The translations under genes and the position numbers were made by a program. A stretch of 64,000 nucleotides of DNA from Limnohabitans sp. WS1 (GTDB taxonomy: Bacteria; Pseudomonadota; Gammaproteobacteria; Burkholderiales; Burkholderiaceae_C), in assembly GCF_003063265.1 (NCBI RefSeq), contig NZ_NERU01000001.1, forward strand, positions 62,001 through 126,000. The letters run 5' to 3'. Positions within the stretch are counted from its first letter, which is position 1. Every line of letters starts with the position of its first letter. Under the pieces are notes generated by a model. That model saw only the letters and a program-made list of their open reading frames with translations. It was not told the DNA's origin and ran no database searches. Below, in pieces: positions 60,756-64,000 of the stretch.

Positions 60756-62600
60756 ATGCGCCACCACGGCGAACCTGCCGCCTCTGCTTCCCCCCATTCA
60801 CCCCAGACCGGCTCAGCTTCCGGCAAGGCCGCTCAGCAGCCTGCCGGGGGCGACTGGAAAACCTTGTCGCGCCTTTTGCCCTATTTGTGGCAATACAAAT
60901 GGCGCGTGGTCATTGCGCTCAGCCTCATGGTGTGCGCCAAGCTGGCCAATGTGAGCGTGCCCCTGCTGCTCAAGGAGCTGGTGGACGCCATGAGCCTCAA
61001 GCCCGGTGACCCTCAAGCGGTCTTGGTGGTACCGGTGGCCTTGTTGGTGGGGTACGGCGCTTTGCGCTTGCTGACATCCGCATTCACCGAATTGCGCGAG
61101 CTGGTGTTTGCCAAGGCCACACAAGGCGCTTCGCGCAGCATTGCCCTGCAGACTTTTGAGCATCTGCACGCTTTAAGCCTGCGTTTTCATTTGGCCAGGC
61201 AGACCGGAGGCATGACACGCGACATCGAGCGGGGCGTGCGCGGCATCGAGTCGTTGATTTCGTATTCGCTGTACAGCATCATCCCCACGCTGATCGAGGT
61301 GGGCTTGGTGCTGACCATTTTGGCGGTCAAGTTTGACGCCTGGTTCGCGGGCATCACCTTGGCAGCCTTGGCGTTTTATATTTTCTTCACCGTGCGCGTG
61401 ACCGAGTGGCGCACGCAGTTTCGCAAGCAGGCCAACGAGTTCGACTCGGCCGCGCACACCCGCGCCATCGACTCGCTCCTGAACTACGAAACCGTCAAGT
61501 ACTTTGGCAACGAGCGCTTTGAGGCGGGTCGTTACGACGAAAGCCTGGAGCGCCTGCGCCTGTCGCGCTTGAAGGCACAAACCTCTTTGTCGGTGCTCAA
61601 CACCGGTCAGCAGCTCATCATCGCCTCGGCCCTGGTGGCCATGCTTTGGCGGGCCACTGAAGGGGTGGTGGCCGGGCGCATGACCTTGGGTGACCTGGTC
61701 ATGATCAACGCCTTCATGATCCAGCTCTACATCCCGCTCAACTTTTTGGGTGTGCTGTACCGCGAGATCAAACAAAGCCTGACCGATCTGGACAAGATGT
61801 TTGTGCTGATGGACCGTGAGCGCGAAGTGGCCGATGCGCCCGCTGCGCCTGCGCTGGCTTTGCAGGGTGCGCCCGATGTGGTGTTTGACCGCGTGTCTTT
61901 TGCCTACGAAAGCGACCGCCCGATCCTGAAAGACATCAGCTTCACCATCCCGGCTGGCAAAACGGTGGCAGTAGTCGGGCCTTCGGGTTCGGGCAAGTCC
62001 ACGCTCGCGCGTTTGATGTTCCGCTTTTACGACGTGCAGAAAGGCTTCATTCGCATTGCCGGGCAGGACATCCGGCAGGTCACCCAAAACAGTGTGCGCC
62101 AAGCCTTGGGCATCGTGCCGCAAGACACGGTGCTGTTCAACGACAGCGTGGCTTACAACATCGCCTATGGCCGCCCGGGGGCGAGTCAGGCCGAGATCGA
62201 GGGTGCGGCGCGTTCGGCCCGCATCCACGACTTCATCGCCTCCACGCCCAAGGGTTACCAAACTTCGGTGGGCGAGCGGGGGCTGAAATTGTCGGGTGGC
62301 GAAAAGCAACGCGTGGCCATTGCCCGCACCTTGCTCAAGGACCCGCCGATATTGGTGTTTGACGAAGCCACTTCGGCGCTGGACTCCGCCAATGAACGTG
62401 CGATCCAATCCGAGCTGGCCAATGTGGCGCAAAACAAGACCACCTTGGTGATTGCCCACCGCTTGTCCACGGTGGTGGACGCACACGAGATTTTGGTGAT
62501 GGATGCGGGCCAGATCATTGAGCGCGGCAACCATGCCGAGCTGCTGGCCCAACAAGGCCGCTACGCCAGCATGTGGGCGATGCAGCAATCGGGCGAGTGA
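60756..62600 (+). CDS. ABC exporter, Atm1/HMT type (fused permease-ATPase)
   Basis: Predicted 614-aa half-transporter. Six TM segments span about 40-330. The ATPase has Walker A GPSGSGKST near 410, signature LSGGEKQRVAIAR near 510 and Walker B PILVFDEATSALD near 530, with the H-loop IAHRLST. FHLARQTGGMTRDIERG and NYETVKYFGNE are hallmarks of the Atm1 group, which exports glutathione-linked sulfur or metal compounds. The first 35 residues are Pro/Ser-rich. Confidence 0.9.
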   Translation: MRHHGEPAASASPHSPQTGSASGKAAQQPAGGDWKTLSRLLPYLWQYKWRVVIALSLMVCAKLANVSVPLLLKELVDAMSLKPGDPQAVLVVPVALLVGYGALRLLTSAFTELRELVFAKATQGASRSIALQTFEHLHALSLRFHLARQTGGMTRDIERGVRGIESLISYSLYSIIPTLIEVGLVLTILAVKFDAWFAGITLAALAFYIFFTVRVTEWRTQFRKQANEFDSAAHTRAIDSLLNYETVKYFGNERFEAGRYDESLERLRLSRLKAQTSLSVLNTGQQLIIASALVAMLWRATEGVVAGRMTLGDLVMINAFMIQLYIPLNFLGVLYREIKQSLTDLDKMFVLMDREREVADAPAAPALALQGAPDVVFDRVSFAYESDRPILKDISFTIPAGKTVAVVGPSGSGKSTLARLMFRFYDVQKGFIRIAGQDIRQVTQNSVRQALGIVPQDTVLFNDSVAYNIAYGRPGASQAEIEGAARSARIHDFIASTPKGYQTSVGERGLKLSGGEKQRVAIARTLLKDPPILVFDEATSALDSANERAIQSELANVAQNKTTLVIAHRLSTVVDAHEILVMDAGQIIERGNHAELLAQQGRYASMWAMQQSGE

Positions 62601-62613
62601 ACCCGGGTTCTCC

Positions 62614-62745
62614 TGTAGGTCGGACCTTCAGGTCCGACGTTGTGCACCACCACCTCTTGAAAATGTCGCTGCGCGAAAAGATGGCCGTGCGACCCTAAAG
62701 GCCCGACCTACGAGGGATGGTTTCGCAGGGCCTTCAGGTCCGACA
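62614..62745. repeat. Second-family REP cluster (GTAGGTCGG type)
   Basis: TGTAGGTCGGACC-TTC-AGGTCCGAC forms a 9-bp perfect stem at about 62614-62638. An inverted relative GGCCCGACCTAC is at 62700-62711 and a third half CCTTCAGGTCCGAC at 62731-62744. It shares its sequence with the tal-pgi element at 28811. It lies between the ABC exporter and paaE, which converge. Confidence 0.7.
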
Positions 62746-62790
62746 AGCAACGTTTTGCGCAGCGACCATGGCGGGCGTGCTGCGCGGATT

Positions 62791-63894
62791 TCAGCGTTCG
62801 TCGAAACTGATCACCACGCGTTCGCTGGTGGGGCGGGCTTGGCAAGACAGGATGAAGCCTTGTTCGACTTCGGGCTTTTCGAGGGTGAAGTTCTTCTCCA
62901 TCTCGGTCGTGCCTTCCATGACCTTGCAGCGGCAGGTGCAGCACACCCCGGCTTTGCACGAATAGGGCAGGTCCAGGCCCAGCGACAAGGCGATGTCCAG
63001 GATCTTCTCGTTGCGGTTCATCGGCATGTTGTAGGGCTTGCCGTCCAGCACCACGGTGAGTTGAACTTCGCCTTGTTCACGGGTGGCGGGGTGGCCCAAT
63101 ACGGCTTTGGCGCGGACCTCGGGGGCCAGGGCATCCAGCGTGGGTGAGCTGAATCGCTCGGTGCGGATGCGCTCGGCTTTGACACCAGCCGTCAGGAGTG
63201 CCTGCTCAGTGGCTTCGATCATGGCTTCCGGGCCGCACACAAACACCTCGTCCATGCTGCCCACAGGCAAGAAGGCGTCGATGATGGCCTGCACCTTGGC
63301 CGCGTCGATGCGCCCTTCCAGCAAAGGCACTTCTTGTGCCTGGCGCGAGAGCACATGGATCAAGGTCAGACGCGAGGGATAGCGGTCCTTCAGGTCTTGC
63401 AGCGCTTCGTTGAACATCACACTGTCCATGCGGCGGTTGCCATAGACCAAGGTGAACTTGCTCTCGGGTTGGTCTTCCAGGGTGCTGGCCAGGATGGACA
63501 GGATGGGCGTGATGCCCGAGCCTGCTGCAAAGCCCACGCGGTGAATGGCGCGGGGGCGCTGCACCACAAAACGGCCATCGGGCGGCATCACGCGCAAGGT
63601 GTCGCCTGCTTGGAGTTGGGTGGCGGCCCAGTTGGAGAACACGCCGCCTTCCACGGGGCGAATGCCCACTTCGAGCACGCCGTTCTTTTGCAGCTGGCTG
63701 CGGGCCGAGCTGATGGAGTAACTGCGGCGCACATCCGCGCCGTTGATGTCCGCACGCAAGGTCAGAAACTGGCCCGGCTGGAAGTCGAAGCTGCTGCGCA
63801 GATCGGCCGGCACGTTCAGCGTGATCGCCACGGCACCAGCCGCTTCGGGTGAAATGCGTGCGATCGGGAGGTCATGAAATCGGGGTGCGGACAT
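62791..63894 (-). CDS. paaE: Phenylacetyl-CoA epoxidase reductase subunit PaaE
   Basis: Predicted 367-aa flavoprotein reductase delivering electrons from NADPH to the PaaABC(D) di-iron epoxidase. FAD-binding RRSYSISSA near 55-63, NAD-binding GFAAGSGITPILSI near 120-133 and VCGPEAMI near 220 come first. A C-terminal plant-type [2Fe-2S] domain has CKAGVCCTCRCKV and a last Cys in FILSCQARP. It follows paaD on the same strand, the usual paaABCDE order. Confidence 0.95.
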   Translation of the reverse strand: MSAPRFHDLPIARISPEAAGAVAITLNVPADLRSSFDFQPGQFLTLRADINGADVRRSYSISSARSQLQKNGVLEVGIRPVEGGVFSNWAATQLQAGDTLRVMPPDGRFVVQRPRAIHRVGFAAGSGITPILSILASTLEDQPESKFTLVYGNRRMDSVMFNEALQDLKDRYPSRLTLIHVLSRQAQEVPLLEGRIDAAKVQAIIDAFLPVGSMDEVFVCGPEAMIEATEQALLTAGVKAERIRTERFSSPTLDALAPEVRAKAVLGHPATREQGEVQLTVVLDGKPYNMPMNRNEKILDIALSLGLDLPYSCKAGVCCTCRCKVMEGTTEMEKNFTLEKPEVEQGFILSCQARPTSERVVISFDER

Positions 63895-63918
63895 GGTGCT
63901 TCAGGGCGGCAAGGCCGC

Positions 63919-64000
63919 TCAGTAAGGTTTGAAGTAATCGAAGGGCTCCATGCAAGCCAGGCACCGGTAAAGGGCCTTGCAGGCGGTCGAGCCGAAATGG
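63919..64000 (-). CDS. paaD: Phenylacetate degradation protein PaaD, C-terminal fragment
   Basis: Only the last 27 codons are in the window, ending TGA at 63921-63919. They read HFGSTACKALYRCLACMEPF then DYFKPY, the diagnostic end of PaaD with its Cys pairs, a DUF59-type protein involved in maturing the PaaABC epoxidase. The gene continues beyond the window. It lies 24 bp upstream of paaE. Confidence 0.92.
   Translation of the reverse strand, partial: HFGSTACKALYRCLACMEPFDYFKPY

Overview
The window looks like a chromosomal segment of a GC-rich betaproteobacterium in Burkholderiales, most likely Comamonadaceae (Limnohabitans/Rhodoferax-like). This is inferred from gene content and order, not from a search: two Omp32-type porins ending in Phe, several Bug/TctC periplasmic receptors, the mrcA-pilMNOPQ-aroK block, lysA-lptM-cyaY, resB-ccsA with cytochrome c4, hexR-zwf-tal-pgi, a CIRCE-controlled groESL, and phenylacetyl-CoA epoxidase genes. 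No rRNA, tRNA, CRISPR array or prophage was recognised.

Layout. 1-5200: end of an OsmC-like gene, a tandem REP array, coq7, a porin, a Bug receptor and a DUF3047 lipoprotein. 5267-13585: a peptide-type ABC importer operon with two paralogous binding proteins and an M20 amidohydrolase. 13626-18000: a hipBA pair with an operator over the hipB start codon, a second porin that has lost its start, and a tyrosine recombinase with a Phd/YefM-like N-terminus. 18007-24751: a tripartite tricarboxylate transport locus (Bug, tctA, tctB, tctC with a frameshift) divergent from tctDE. 25038-30481: hexR, zwf, tal, pgi (central sugar metabolism). 30564-33392: copper-handling genes, two of them between 155-bp direct repeats. 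33620-36393: groEL, groES and a HTH protein. 36579-48643: lipid A-type acyltransferases, an alpha/beta hydrolase, engB, cytochrome c4, resB/ccsA, a lone receiver, msrPQ, lysA, lptM and cyaY. 48716-55786: mrcA, a compact pil operon and aroK. 55911-64000: TetR with its operator, acyl-CoA dehydrogenase, DUF2147, enoyl-CoA hydratase, two hotdog thioesterases, an Atm1-type exporter, and paaE/paaD.

The most striking non-genic content is a family of REP-like hairpins, GTAGGAGC or GTGGGAGC followed by a GC stem-loop, scattered over eight intergenic loci. At four loci they form tandem arrays, each with its own exact period (138, 87, 104/105 and 90 bp), which points to local amplification after insertion. 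One array lies inside the tct operon between tctB and tctA. A second REP family (GTAGGTCGG...CCGAC) occurs at two loci. No REP-associated transposase is in the window, so it must act from elsewhere or be lost.

The leading candidates for something undescribed are the Phd/YefM-like tyrosine recombinase with substituted catalytic histidines beside a decapitated porin, the repeat-flanked copper pair beside a DUF411-CusF fusion, and the HTH/receiver-like protein upstream of groESL. All functions are inferred from sequence features read by eye; no database search was run.
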